Origin: JBDIAR01 sp039812545
Lineage (GTDB): Bacteria > Actinomycetota > Actinomycetes > Actinomycetales > Dermatophilaceae
Assembly (NCBI GenBank): GCA_039812545.1
Contig: JBDIAR010000031.1
Coordinates: 1-21,924, forward strand
Length of the DNA stretch: 21,924 nt
Reading direction: 5' to 3'
Both the position numbers and the translations under genes were made by a program. The notes under the pieces are model-generated. The model was not told where the DNA came from and did not search any database. It saw only the letters and a program-made list of their open reading frames with translations. Position 1 is the first letter of the stretch. The number at the start of each line of letters is the position of its first letter. Positions 1-7,206 of this stretch are shown here, in pieces.

Positions 1-17
1 CGACCGGGGGCGACCGC

Positions 18-1640
18 TCAGCGGCGGCCGACCGCCTTCAGACCGCGCAAGCCGACGGTGAGCAGCCGCGCCCAGGCCCGATCGGTGACCCCGGGCGGGG
101 CACCGAGGTCGGTGAGTCGCTGGGTCGCGATGGTCTGGGCCTCGGTGTACTTGCGGATGCCTTCGGCGCCGTGCCGTCGTCCGAGCCCGGAATCTTTCAT
201 CCCGCCCATGGGGGCGCCCATCGCGGCCCAGCCCGCGGCATACCCCTCGTTGACGTTGACGGTGCCGGCCTTGAGTCGGGCGGCGACGGCGCGACCGGCG
301 ACCAGGTCCCGGGTGAAGATGCTCGCGTTTAGCCCGTATGCCGTGTCGTTGGCGAAGGCGAGCGCCTCCGCGTCCCCGTCGACCTGGTAGATCGAGACGA
401 CCGGGCCGAAGGTCTCCTCGGCGAAACAGCGCATCTGTGGGGTGACGTCGGTCAAGACGGTGGGTTCGTAGAAGAACGGGCCGATGTCGGGGCGGGCCCG
501 ACCACCGGCGAGGACCGTGGCACCCTTGGCCCGGGCGTCCTCGACGTGGTCGCTGACGGTGGCGAGTTGGCCGGCGTCGAGCAGGCTGCCCATGTCGTAG
601 CCGAAGCTGAGTTCGGGGCCGAGCCGCATCGCGCGGACCGCGGCGGCGAAGCGCTGCGTGAACTCCGCGGCAATCGCGCGGTCCACGATGAGCCGCTCGA
701 TCGACATACACAACTGGCCGCCCGAGGCATACACCCCGCGGACCGCACCGGGAACGGCCCGGCGCAGGTCGGCGTCGGCCCGGATGATCATCGGGTTCTT
801 GCCGCCGAGTTCGAGGGAGCAGCCGACCAGGCGGCGGCCGGCGGTTTCGGCGACGGCGCGCCCGGTCGGGGTGGAGCCGGTGAAGCAGACGTAGTCGGCC
901 TGGTCGATGACGCCCTGCCCGACGGTGCTGCCGCGGCCGAGGACGACTTCCAGGACGCCCGGGGGCAGGCCGGCCTCGTCGAAGAGGCGGACGGCCCGCA
1001 GCGCGGTGAGCGAGGTCAGCGAGTCCGGCCGCAGGACCACGGCGTTGCCGGCGGCGATGGCGGCCATGGCGTCGGTGATGGACAGGCTGAGCGGGTAGTT
1101 CCACGGCGAGACCACGCCGACGACGCCCTTGGGGTGGTAGACGACGTCGGCCCGGGAGATGAGCGGCAGGACGCCGGGGTAGCGACCGGCGCGCAGGTAG
1201 GCCGCGGTGTTGCGGCCGTAGTGCCGGGCCGCGAGGGCGACGTCGGCGACCTCCTCGAAGGCGTGCGCGCGGGCCTTGCCGGATTCGAGTTGGACGAGGT
1301 CCATGAGTTCGTCCTGGTGGGCGAGGACGAGGTCGTGCAGGCGCAGCAGGATCGCTTCGCGCTGCGGGATCGGGACGGCCGCCCAGGACGGCTGGGCGGC
1401 GCGGGCGTCGGCGAAGGCTCGGTCCACCTCCGGCATACCGGAATGCGGCAGGTCCACGAGCACGGCGGCGGTCATCGGGCTGGTCACGGCGACGCGAACG
1501 GGGTCGGCGCCGAGGACGGCGCGGGCGATGAGCCACCCGGCATACCCGGGGGTGACGCGGCTGGCGGCCTGGGCGGCCACGGCGGCGGTGCGGTCGGTGG
1601 CGAGGGACGTGTCGGACGACGGCGCTGTCGAGGTGGCCAT
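18..1640 (-). CDS. gabD2: Succinate-semialdehyde dehydrogenase (NADP+), GabD2-type aldehyde dehydrogenase
   Basis: A 540-residue aldehyde dehydrogenase that would oxidise succinate semialdehyde (or a related aldehyde) to the acid with NAD(P)+ in the cytoplasm. Visible family marks are SPWNYP at 178-183 (oxyanion Asn181), the cofactor loop FTGSTPTG at 253-260, the general base in ELGGKNP (Glu277) and the nucleophile in GGQLCMS (Cys311). The GCSLELGGKNP and GQLCMS context matches the actinobacterial GabD2 group better than GabD1, but substrate is inferred. The N-terminus is about 40 residues longer than many ALDHs. The usual LKP lysine that contacts the cofactor ribose is Arg204 (VLRPDS). The ATG lies 3 nt after the stop of the upstream epimerase with no obvious Shine-Dalgarno, so it is the last gene of the sigD-guaB operon and probably depends on translation through the junction. 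Confidence 0.85.
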   Translation of the reverse strand: MATSTAPSSDTSLATDRTAAVAAQAASRVTPGYAGWLIARAVLGADPVRVAVTSPMTAAVLVDLPHSGMPEVDRAFADARAAQPSWAAVPIPQREAILLRLHDLVLAHQDELMDLVQLESGKARAHAFEEVADVALAARHYGRNTAAYLRAGRYPGVLPLISRADVVYHPKGVVGVVSPWNYPLSLSITDAMAAIAAGNAVVLRPDSLTSLTALRAVRLFDEAGLPPGVLEVVLGRGSTVGQGVIDQADYVCFTGSTPTGRAVAETAGRRLVGCSLELGGKNPMIIRADADLRRAVPGAVRGVYASGGQLCMSIERLIVDRAIAAEFTQRFAAAVRAMRLGPELSFGYDMGSLLDAGQLATVSDHVEDARAKGATVLAGGRARPDIGPFFYEPTVLTDVTPQMRCFAEETFGPVVSIYQVDGDAEALAFANDTAYGLNASIFTRDLVAGRAVAARLKAGTVNVNEGYAAGWAAMGAPMGGMKDSGLGRRHGAEGIRKYTEAQTIATQRLTDLGAPPGVTDRAWARLLTVGLRGLKAVGRR

Positions 1641-1643
1641 GGT

Positions 1644-2765
1644 TCAGGATACGGCTGGTCGCGCGGTCTCCCCGGAGGGCCGCAGGCCCTCGATGCCCAG
1701 GCCCGGCCCGTCGGGAAGGACCACGACGACCCCGGTGTCACCCCTGGCATACCGGAGCCCACCGACGAACGGTGAGCCGGCCGCCCACCAGGGGGCGTCC
1801 AGGTCGCTGACCAGCGGCGTCCCGTATGCCGCGACGAGGGCGGCGGCTGCGCCGACCCCGATGTGGGTCTCCATCATCGAGCCGACGATGGCGCCGACGT
1901 CGTGGGCCCGGGCGAGTTCGATGAGGGCGCGGGCGGGGGCGAGGCCGCCGCACTTGGCGAGTTTGACGTTGACCAGGTCGGCGGCGTGGTCGGCGATGAT
2001 CCGGACCAGGTCGCGCAGGTCGTAACAGGATTCATCGGCCATGACCGGCAGGTCGGCGCGGGCGGTCACCCAGGCCAGGCCGGCGAGATCGGCCGCGGCG
2101 ACGGGCTGTTCGACGAACTCCACCCCGAGGTCGGCGTCGACGAGGGCCTGGATGACGGTAACGGCCGCACGCGGGGTCCAGCCCTGGTTGGCGTCCAGCC
2201 GGATCGCGACGTCGGGGCCCACGGCCTCGCGAACGGCGCGGACTCGGGCGACGTCGGTGCGCGCGTCGGTGCCGACCTTGAGTTTGAGGGTGCTGAAGCC
2301 GTCGCCGACCCTGGCCACGGCGGTGGTCGCGAGCGCGTCCGGGTCGCCGGCGGACACCGTCACGTCGGTGGGCACCTCGTGGCGGTCGGCGCCGAGCAGG
2401 ACGGGCAGGCTGACGCCCCGGCGCCGGGCGGTCAGGTCGTGCAGGGCCACGTCGAGGGCCGCCTTCGCGCCGGCGTTGCGGGCCACGGCGGCGGCGACGT
2501 CCTGCAGGAGGGGCACGAGATCGTCGGTCGATCGACCGAGGAGACGCGGCGCCAGCATGGTCTCGATGCAGTCCTGGGCGCCGGCCAGCGATTCGCCGGT
2601 CACTTGCCAGACCTGAGGGGCCTCCCCCCAGCCGACGACCCCGTCGCTGTCACGAACCTGGACGACGACCGTGTCCACCGTCTGCGTGCGGCGCAGCGCG
2701 GTGACGAACGGGGTGTGCAGCGGCACGGACAGCCATCGGCAGGTGACCGATTCGATGCGCGACAT
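1644..2765 (-). CDS. Dipeptide epimerase, enolase superfamily (MR/MLE)
   Basis: A 373-residue enolase-superfamily protein. The N-terminal capping domain is followed by a barrel with the KxK acid/base motif (Lys161, Lys163 in LKLKVG), metal ligands Asp191 (RLDANQGW), Glu219 (FVEQP) and Asp244 (MADES), and the opposite-face lysine Lys268 (VNVKLAKCGG). The DLD motif at 321-323 matches the DxD signature that in L-Ala-D/L-Glu epimerases binds the substrate alpha-amino group, so a dipeptide epimerase is the best call; o-succinylbenzoate synthase or muconate cycloisomerase are less likely. Such enzymes act in peptidoglycan peptide recycling or dipeptide catabolism in the cytoplasm. The ATG at 2765 is 20 nt downstream of the guaB3 stop; the reading frame stays open far upstream, but the family N-terminus begins here. 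The exact dipeptide cannot be read from sequence. Confidence 0.85.
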   Translation of the reverse strand: MSRIESVTCRWLSVPLHTPFVTALRRTQTVDTVVVQVRDSDGVVGWGEAPQVWQVTGESLAGAQDCIETMLAPRLLGRSTDDLVPLLQDVAAAVARNAGAKAALDVALHDLTARRRGVSLPVLLGADRHEVPTDVTVSAGDPDALATTAVARVGDGFSTLKLKVGTDARTDVARVRAVREAVGPDVAIRLDANQGWTPRAAVTVIQALVDADLGVEFVEQPVAAADLAGLAWVTARADLPVMADESCYDLRDLVRIIADHAADLVNVKLAKCGGLAPARALIELARAHDVGAIVGSMMETHIGVGAAAALVAAYGTPLVSDLDAPWWAAGSPFVGGLRYARGDTGVVVVLPDGPGLGIEGLRPSGETARPAVS

Positions 2766-2785
2766 GGGGGCGACTCGGCGCGCGG

Positions 2786-3907
2786 TCAGTCGGTGGCCGA
2801 GGTGACGACGACCTCGACCCGCTGGAACTCCTTGAGATCGGAGTAGCCCGTGGTCGCCATCGCCCGGCGCAGCGCACCGATCAGGTTCGTCGTCCCGTCG
2901 GCGACCCGGCCAGGGCCGAGCAGGATCTCCTCCAGACAGGCCTGGTGCCCGACCTCGACCCGCTCGCCGCGGGGCAGCTGCGGGTGATGCGCCTCCGGTC
3001 CCCAGTGGAACCCGCGCCCCGGCGCGTCCGTCGCCCGCGCCAGCGCGGCTCCGAGCATGACCGCGTCGGCGCCGCACGCGACCGCCCGGACGATGTCGCC
3101 GCTGGTGGCCAGCCCGCCGTCGGCGATGACATGGACATAGCGGCCACCGGATTCGTCGAGGTAGTCGCGGCGGGCGGCGGCGACGTCGGCGATCGCCGAG
3201 GCCATCGGGACGTGGATGCCGAGCGCGAGCCGGGTGGTGTGGGCCGAACCGCCGCCGAAACCGACCAGGACGCCGGCCGCGCCGGTGCGCATCAGGTGCA
3301 GGGCCGCGGTGTACGACGCCGCGCCGCCGACGATCACCGGGACGTCGAGTTCGTAGATGAAGCGCTTGAGGTTGAGCGGTTCGGCGCGGCCGGAGACGTG
3401 TTCGGCGCTGACGGTGGTGCCGCGGATGACGAACAGATCGACCCCGGCCTCCACGACCGTGCGCCAGTGCTGCTGGGTGCGCTGCGGGGAGAGGGCACCG
3501 GCGACCGTGACGCCCGCGGCGCGCAACTCCCGCAACCGACGGGTGATGAGTTCGGGCTGGATCTCGGCGCCGTTGTAGATCTCCTGCATCCGCCCGGTCG
3601 CGTCCTCGGGGTCGAGCGCCGCGATCTCGGCGAGCAGTTCGGTGGGGTCGTCGTACCTCGTCCACAACCCCTCGAGATCGAGGACCGGCAGCCCGCCGAG
3701 CCGCCCCAACGCCAACGCGGTCTGCGGCGAGGTCACCGAGTCCATCGGCGCGCCGAGCACCGGCAGCCCGAAGTGGTAGGCGTCGATCTGCCACGACACC
3801 GACACCTCCTCGGGGTCGCGGGTGCGCCGGGAGGGCACCACGGCGACGTCGTCGAGGGCATACGCGCGTCGGCCTCGTTTGCCGCGGCCGATTTCGATCT
3901 CCATCAC
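2786..3907 (-). CDS. guaB3: GuaB3 family IMP dehydrogenase-related protein (no catalytic Cys)
   Basis: A 373-residue IMPDH/GMP-reductase-family TIM barrel without CBS domains, homologous to the actinobacterial GuaB3 group. N-terminal VVPSRRTRDPEEVS and DAYHFGLPV align with that group; the phosphate-binding segment IADGGLATSGDI (261-272) and GADAVMLG are intact. The loop that in true IMPDH reads GxICTTR is GGSAHTTR here, so the nucleophilic Cys is His223. My recollection is that mycobacterial GuaB3 also lacks this Cys, so this is probably a lineage trait and the biochemical role is open. The start is GTG at 3907 or the adjacent ATG at 3904; no well-spaced Shine-Dalgarno precedes either, the nearest GAGG being about 16 nt away inside a possible hairpin. 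It lies 43 nt downstream of guaB2. Confidence 0.85.
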   Translation of the reverse strand: MMEIEIGRGKRGRRAYALDDVAVVPSRRTRDPEEVSVSWQIDAYHFGLPVLGAPMDSVTSPQTALALGRLGGLPVLDLEGLWTRYDDPTELLAEIAALDPEDATGRMQEIYNGAEIQPELITRRLRELRAAGVTVAGALSPQRTQQHWRTVVEAGVDLFVIRGTTVSAEHVSGRAEPLNLKRFIYELDVPVIVGGAASYTAALHLMRTGAAGVLVGFGGGSAHTTRLALGIHVPMASAIADVAAARRDYLDESGGRYVHVIADGGLATSGDIVRAVACGADAVMLGAALARATDAPGRGFHWGPEAHHPQLPRGERVEVGHQACLEEILLGPGRVADGTTNLIGALRRAMATTGYSDLKEFQRVEVVVTSATD

Positions 3908-3950
3908 GTATGCCAGTCTGTCACCTCAGCGGCATACGTCACCGGCATAC
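3908..3950 (-). promoter_or_regulatory. guaB2-guaB3 intergenic spacer with three GTATGCC motifs, two forming an inverted repeat
   Basis: This 43-nt spacer holds three copies of the window-wide 7-mer: GTATGCC at 3908-3914 and GGCATAC at 3931-3937 and 3944-3950. The first two form a 7-bp inverted repeat with a 16-nt loop that contains the only Shine-Dalgarno-like GAGG of guaB3. In RNA read on the minus strand it could fold just upstream of the guaB3 start. Whether it acts as attenuator, translational element or merely a motif cluster is inference. Confidence 0.4.
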
Positions 3951-5453
3951 TCAGCGGCTTTGGTAGTTGGGCGCCTCGACGGTGATCTGGACGTCGTGCG
4001 GGTGGCTCTCGGACAGGCCGGCGGAGGTGATCCGCACGAACCGGCCCTTGGCCTTGAGCTCGGCGACGTCGCCGGCTCCGACGTAGAACATCGACTGGTG
4101 CAGGCCGCCGACGAGTTGGCGCAGCACGGCCGACAGGGCCCCACGGTAGGGAACCTGACCCTCGATGCCCTCCGGGACCAGGTCCTCGTCGTTGGTGACG
4201 TCGGCCTGGAAATACCGGTCCCGGGAGTACGACGTCTTCCCGCGCGAGGACATCGCGCCCAGCGATCCCATCCCCCGGTACGACTTGAACTGTTTGCCGT
4301 TGAGCAGGATGAGGTCTCCGGGGCTCTCCTCGCAGCCGGCGAGCAGCGAGCCGAGCATGACGGTCTCGGCCCCGGCGACCAGGGCCTTGGCGATGTCGCC
4401 GCTGTACTTCAGCCCGCCGTCGCCGATGACGGGCACGCCGGCCGGTCCGGCCACGGAGGCCGCCTCGTGGATCGCGGTGATCTGCGGAACGCCGACGCCG
4501 GCGACGATGCGGGTCGTACAGATCGCCCCCGGCCCGACTCCGACCTTCACGGCGTCGACCCCGGCCTCGATCAGGGCCCGCGCCCCGCTGGCCGTGGCGA
4601 CATTGCCGCCGATGATCTGGACGTCCCGGGTCGCCGGGTCGGCCTTGAGGCGGCGGACCATGTCCAGCAGCAGGGTCGCGTGACCGTGCGCGGTGTCGAC
4701 GACGAGGACGTCGACACCGGCGTCGACCAGCCCGGCGGCACGTTCCCAGGCATCGCCGAAGTACCCGACGGCGGCGCCCACCATGAGCCGCCCCAGTCCG
4801 TCCTTGCTGGCCTTCGGGAATTGCTCGGAGCGGACGAAGTCCTTGACGGTGATCAGCCCGGTGAGCCGGCCCTGCTCATCCACCAGGGGCAGCCGCTCCA
4901 GCTTGTGCCGTCGCAACAGCGCCGTGGCATCCTCGCGGCTGATGCCCGCCGGTCCGGTGATGAGCGGCATCGGAGTCATCACGTCGCGCACGAGCGTCGC
5001 CGCCCAGGTCGCCAACGGGGTGAACCGCAAGTCGCGGTTGGTGATGATGCCGAGCAGGCGTTGGGAGTCGTCGACGACCGGCAGCCCGGAGACGCGGTAC
5101 TGCCCGCAGCGGATGTCCAGGTCCTCCAGCGTCGCGTCCGGCCCGATGGTGACCGGGTTGGAGATCATCCCGGTCTGGGTTCGTTTGACGAGGTCGACCT
5201 GGTGGGCCTGTTCCTCCGCCGACAGATTGCGGTGCAGTATGCCGAGGCCACCTTGGCGAGCCATCGCGATGGCCATCCGCGACTCGGTCACGGTGTCCAT
5301 CGCAGCGGACACCAGGGGCACGTTGAGCCGGATTGCGCGGGTCAGCCGACTGCTGGTGTCCACCTCGCTGGGCACGATGTCGGTTTCGCCCGGTTGCAGC
5401 AGAACGTCGTCGTAGGTCAGGGCGAGCGGGGCGAGGGCGCGGTCGTCGGCCAT
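3951..5453 (-). CDS. guaB2: Inosine-5'-monophosphate dehydrogenase
   Basis: A 500-residue IMP dehydrogenase catalysing NAD-dependent IMP to XMP conversion, the committed step of GTP synthesis. From the ATG, the barrel begins with LTYDDVLLQP; a CBS pair (about 96-210) carries GLPVVDD and RLPLVDE; catalytic-core motifs are GGNVAT (about 282-287), GVGPGAICTTR with nucleophile Cys312, IGDGGLKYSGDI, and the flap Arg413-Tyr414 in RDRYFQ. All key residues are present. I chose ATG at 5453 because AGGA sits 7 nt upstream; an in-frame TTG at 5459 lacks proper spacing. It starts 30 nt after the rsdA stop, so transcription from the sigD promoter may extend into it, although an own promoter cannot be excluded. 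A rare ATA codon at Ile72 coincides with a GGCATAC motif. Confidence 0.97.
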   Translation of the reverse strand: MADDRALAPLALTYDDVLLQPGETDIVPSEVDTSSRLTRAIRLNVPLVSAAMDTVTESRMAIAMARQGGLGILHRNLSAEEQAHQVDLVKRTQTGMISNPVTIGPDATLEDLDIRCGQYRVSGLPVVDDSQRLLGIITNRDLRFTPLATWAATLVRDVMTPMPLITGPAGISREDATALLRRHKLERLPLVDEQGRLTGLITVKDFVRSEQFPKASKDGLGRLMVGAAVGYFGDAWERAAGLVDAGVDVLVVDTAHGHATLLLDMVRRLKADPATRDVQIIGGNVATASGARALIEAGVDAVKVGVGPGAICTTRIVAGVGVPQITAIHEAASVAGPAGVPVIGDGGLKYSGDIAKALVAGAETVMLGSLLAGCEESPGDLILLNGKQFKSYRGMGSLGAMSSRGKTSYSRDRYFQADVTNDEDLVPEGIEGQVPYRGALSAVLRQLVGGLHQSMFYVGAGDVAELKAKGRFVRITSAGLSESHPHDVQITVEAPNYQSR

Positions 5454-5483
5454 GGCCAAATCCTATGGCCGTGGACGTGGGGC

Positions 5484-6485
5484 TCAGTTCGCTCCGACGG
5501 CGGGCGCCACCGACGCGGCCTTGCGCTGCTGCCCGGGCGGCGTCGCCGTCTTGTTGGCGTTCGGGTTCGGGTTTGCGTTGGCGTTCGGGTTTGCGTTGGC
5601 GTTCGGGTTTGCGTTGGCATTCGGGTCGGCCGAGGCGTTGGCGCCCGAGTTCGACCCGGGGTTCACCGTTGATCCCGGCGTGACGGAGCGGTTCTTGGCC
5701 CCGCGGGCCGCGCTCTTGCCGGGGGCGGCGGCCGGCGGCTGGACGACCGGTGATGCCGGGGTCGGATCCGGGGTGCGGACCGAAACCGGGCCGGGAACCT
5801 CGGGCACCGGCACCGTGACATTGGGTTGGCTCGGCGCGGTCACGGGGGTCGGCGCGGTGACCGGCGTCGGGTTGGCGGGCACCGGCATACCGGGCGAGGC
5901 GACGCGCGGGGCGGCAACGGCGACGACCGGGGTATCGCGCGGCAGCGACGGGCCGAACTGGCCCGGCGTGGCGACGACGACCCGGATCGATGGGCCCGCC
6001 CCGACGGTTCCGCCCGCCCCGACGGATCCGACGGCTCGGCCGGCCGGGGCGACCGAGACGGCGGGCGCAGCCGGCATCGGTGCCGCCGCCGAGTCCGGGG
6101 AGACCGCGGAGGCCCGGGTCAGGACGGGTCCCCACGCATCCAGGTGGGCCGACACGGTCGAGATGAGCTGTTGTCCGGCCACGCTGGCGCCGGCCGACGA
6201 GCGCGGACCGAACCACGGTCCGGACGGGGATTCGACCGCGGCCGCCACGCCGACACCCGAGGCCGCCACCGTCAGGGCCGCCAGTCCGCTGGTCAGCCAT
6301 CCGGTCCGCAGGAACCTGCGTCGGGCCACCGGGGTGACCGGCGACGTGCCGAGCAGACGGCCGTCGGCCAGCGCGGCATACGCCCCCAGCAGAGCCGCCA
6401 ACGAGTCGGCGGCGGGTTCGCGGCGAGCTGCGAGGTCATCGACGAACAGATCGTCACGGACCAGGACGTCCAGGCGGGGCACCAT
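5484..6485 (-). CDS. rsdA: Anti-sigma-D factor RsdA-like membrane protein
   Basis: A 333-residue protein starting MVPRLDVLVRDD at the ATG that overlaps the sigD stop as ATGA. The acidic N-terminus (about 5-45, VRDDLFVDDLAARRE then LAALLGAYAALADG) resembles the SigD-binding segment of RsdA. It is followed by a basic patch (ARRRFLR, 54-60) and a single hydrophobic segment (about 64-85). The remainder is a low-complexity Pro/Ala/Val/Thr exterior domain. This predicts a cytoplasmic sigma-binding head with an outside tail, so it would hold SigD inactive until proteolytically cleared, as known for mycobacterial RsdA. The C-terminus holds a NANANP repeat (about 289-311). Position directly after sigD makes the call strong even though the tail is poorly conserved. 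The longer open frame upstream belongs to the antisense-like shadow of sigD and was rejected. Confidence 0.82.
   Translation of the reverse strand: MVPRLDVLVRDDLFVDDLAARREPAADSLAALLGAYAALADGRLLGTSPVTPVARRRFLRTGWLTSGLAALTVAASGVGVAAAVESPSGPWFGPRSSAGASVAGQQLISTVSAHLDAWGPVLTRASAVSPDSAAAPMPAAPAVSVAPAGRAVGSVGAGGTVGAGPSIRVVVATPGQFGPSLPRDTPVVAVAAPRVASPGMPVPANPTPVTAPTPVTAPSQPNVTVPVPEVPGPVSVRTPDPTPASPVVQPPAAAPGKSAARGAKNRSVTPGSTVNPGSNSGANASADPNANANPNANANPNANANPNPNANKTATPPGQQRKAASVAPAVGAN
5551..5640 (-). repeat. In-frame 18-bp tandem repeat encoding NANANP units in RsdA tail
   Basis: Two perfect 18-bp copies occupy 5581-5598 and 5599-5616, flanked by degenerate copies (5557-5580 with a 6-bp insertion, and 5617 onward). 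On the coding strand they give repeated Asn-Ala-Asn-Ala-Asn-Pro. The unit length is a multiple of three, so copy-number change would keep the frame. A likely slippage array in the extracellular tail. Confidence 0.85.
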
Positions 6486-7177
6486 CAGGCCACCCCTCCC
6501 GCGGCCTCGCCGGCGAGCATGGCCCGCAGCCTGGCCAGCGCGCGGTGTTGCGCCACCCGGACGGCGCCCGCGGACATCCCGAGGGCCGCGCCGGTCTCCT
6601 CCGTGCTGAGCCCGACGGCGACGCGCAGTCGGATGATCTCGCGTTGGCTCGCGGGCAGTTCGGCCAGCAGCGCCACGATATGAGCCGCCTGGCCGCGCAG
6701 CATCGCCAGCCCCTCCGGACCGGGTTCGTCGCTGGCCGCCTCGGGAACCTCGGCGACCGGCATCGGTCCGCGCAGGACACCGCGTTGGACGTCCACCACC
6801 TTGCGCGAGGCGATGCCGTGGACGAACGCCTCGAACGGCACGCCGCGATCCTGGTATGCCGGCAGAGCCCGCAGCACCGCCATACACACCTCCTGAGCCA
6901 CGTCCTGAGCCACGTCCTCCAGCTGGAATCGCCCCAGCCGGGCGCGGGCATAGCGCAAGGCCACTCGTCGGACCCCGGCCATCAGCGCCTCGTGGGCACC
7001 GACGTGTCCAGCCTGGGCGGCCTGCGCCAACTCGGTCAGAGTGCGTTGGTCACCGTCGTCTGCGTCCTGCCTGCTCAGACTCATCCTGCTCAGACTCATC
7101 CTGCTCAGACTTATCGCGTCATCGGGCCGCACCGTTACGGCGGCGGGGGTGCGCTCGGCGCCGTTCGGCTCGCTCAC
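6485..7177 (-). CDS. sigD: RNA polymerase sigma factor SigD (ECF-type)
   Basis: A sigma-70-family factor of the SigD type, 230 residues from the GTG at 7177. Region 2 spans about 60-134 (RYARARLGRF, QEVCMAVLRALPAYQDRG, FVHGIASRKVVDVQRG) and region 4 about 165-222 (LPASQREIIRLRVAVGLSTEETGAALGMS then a recognition helix AVRVAQHRALARLRAML). It would direct core polymerase to a stress or nutrient regulon, held in check by the neighbouring RsdA. The stop forms an ATGA overlap with rsdA. The start is uncertain: GTG 7177 is preceded by a G-rich stretch and overlaps the stop of a small leader ORF; ATG 7099 or ATG 7084, inside a 15-bp repeat, would give 204 or 199 residues, closer to the usual length. 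The helix normally written EDVAQEV reads EDVAQDVAQEV because of a 12-bp tandem duplication. Confidence 0.88.
   Translation of the reverse strand: MSEPNGAERTPAAVTVRPDDAISLSRMSLSRMSLSRQDADDGDQRTLTELAQAAQAGHVGAHEALMAGVRRVALRYARARLGRFQLEDVAQDVAQEVCMAVLRALPAYQDRGVPFEAFVHGIASRKVVDVQRGVLRGPMPVAEVPEAASDEPGPEGLAMLRGQAAHIVALLAELPASQREIIRLRVAVGLSTEETGAALGMSAGAVRVAQHRALARLRAMLAGEAAGGVA
6892..6915 (-). repeat. 12-bp tandem duplication in sigD region 2
   Basis: The 12-mer cctgagccacgt occurs twice head to tail (6892-6903, 6904-6915). In the sense direction it duplicates Asp-Val-Ala-Gln, adding four residues to the conserved region 2 helix of SigD. Confidence 0.9.
7071..7115 (-). repeat. 15-bp tandem repeat, three copies, in the sigD N-terminus
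   Basis: The unit ctgctcagactcatc is repeated at 7071-7085 and 7086-7100, then once with a single change at 7101-7115. It encodes SLSRM-SLSRM-type pentapeptides upstream of region 2. Two of the repeats each supply a possible ATG start, so copy number could alter start choice. Confidence 0.9.
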
Positions 7178-7206
7178 ATCGCCCCCCGTATGCAGGTGCC
7201 CACCAT
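7174..7206 (-). CDS. Putative 10-residue leader peptide of sigD
   Basis: A tiny ORF (MVGTCIRGAM) begins at ATG 7206, preceded at ideal spacing by a strong GGGGAGGGG Shine-Dalgarno, the best ribosome site in this junction. Its TGA (7176-7174) overlaps the proposed sigD GTG start (7177-7175) as GTGA. This suggests sigD translation is coupled to the leader. There is no family support for so short a peptide; the claim rests on ribosome site and overlap only. Confidence 0.35.
   Translation of the reverse strand: MVGTCIRGAM

Noticed and set aside
1644..3794. 716-codon frame fusing guaB3 shadow to the dipeptide epimerase
   Set aside because: The upstream part is the out-of-frame image of guaB3; the epimerase domain starts at ATG 2765.
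3822..5672. Long plus-strand open frame (616 codons) opposite guaB2 and rsdA
   Set aside because: GC-rich mirror of the minus-strand genes; composition is Gly/Asp/Val/Arg-rich with no family motif, and guaB2 is unambiguous.
5484..6887. Longer start for RsdA reaching back over sigD
   Set aside because: The extra 134 residues are an Arg/Gly-rich shadow of sigD; the ATGA overlap at 6485 is a clear start.
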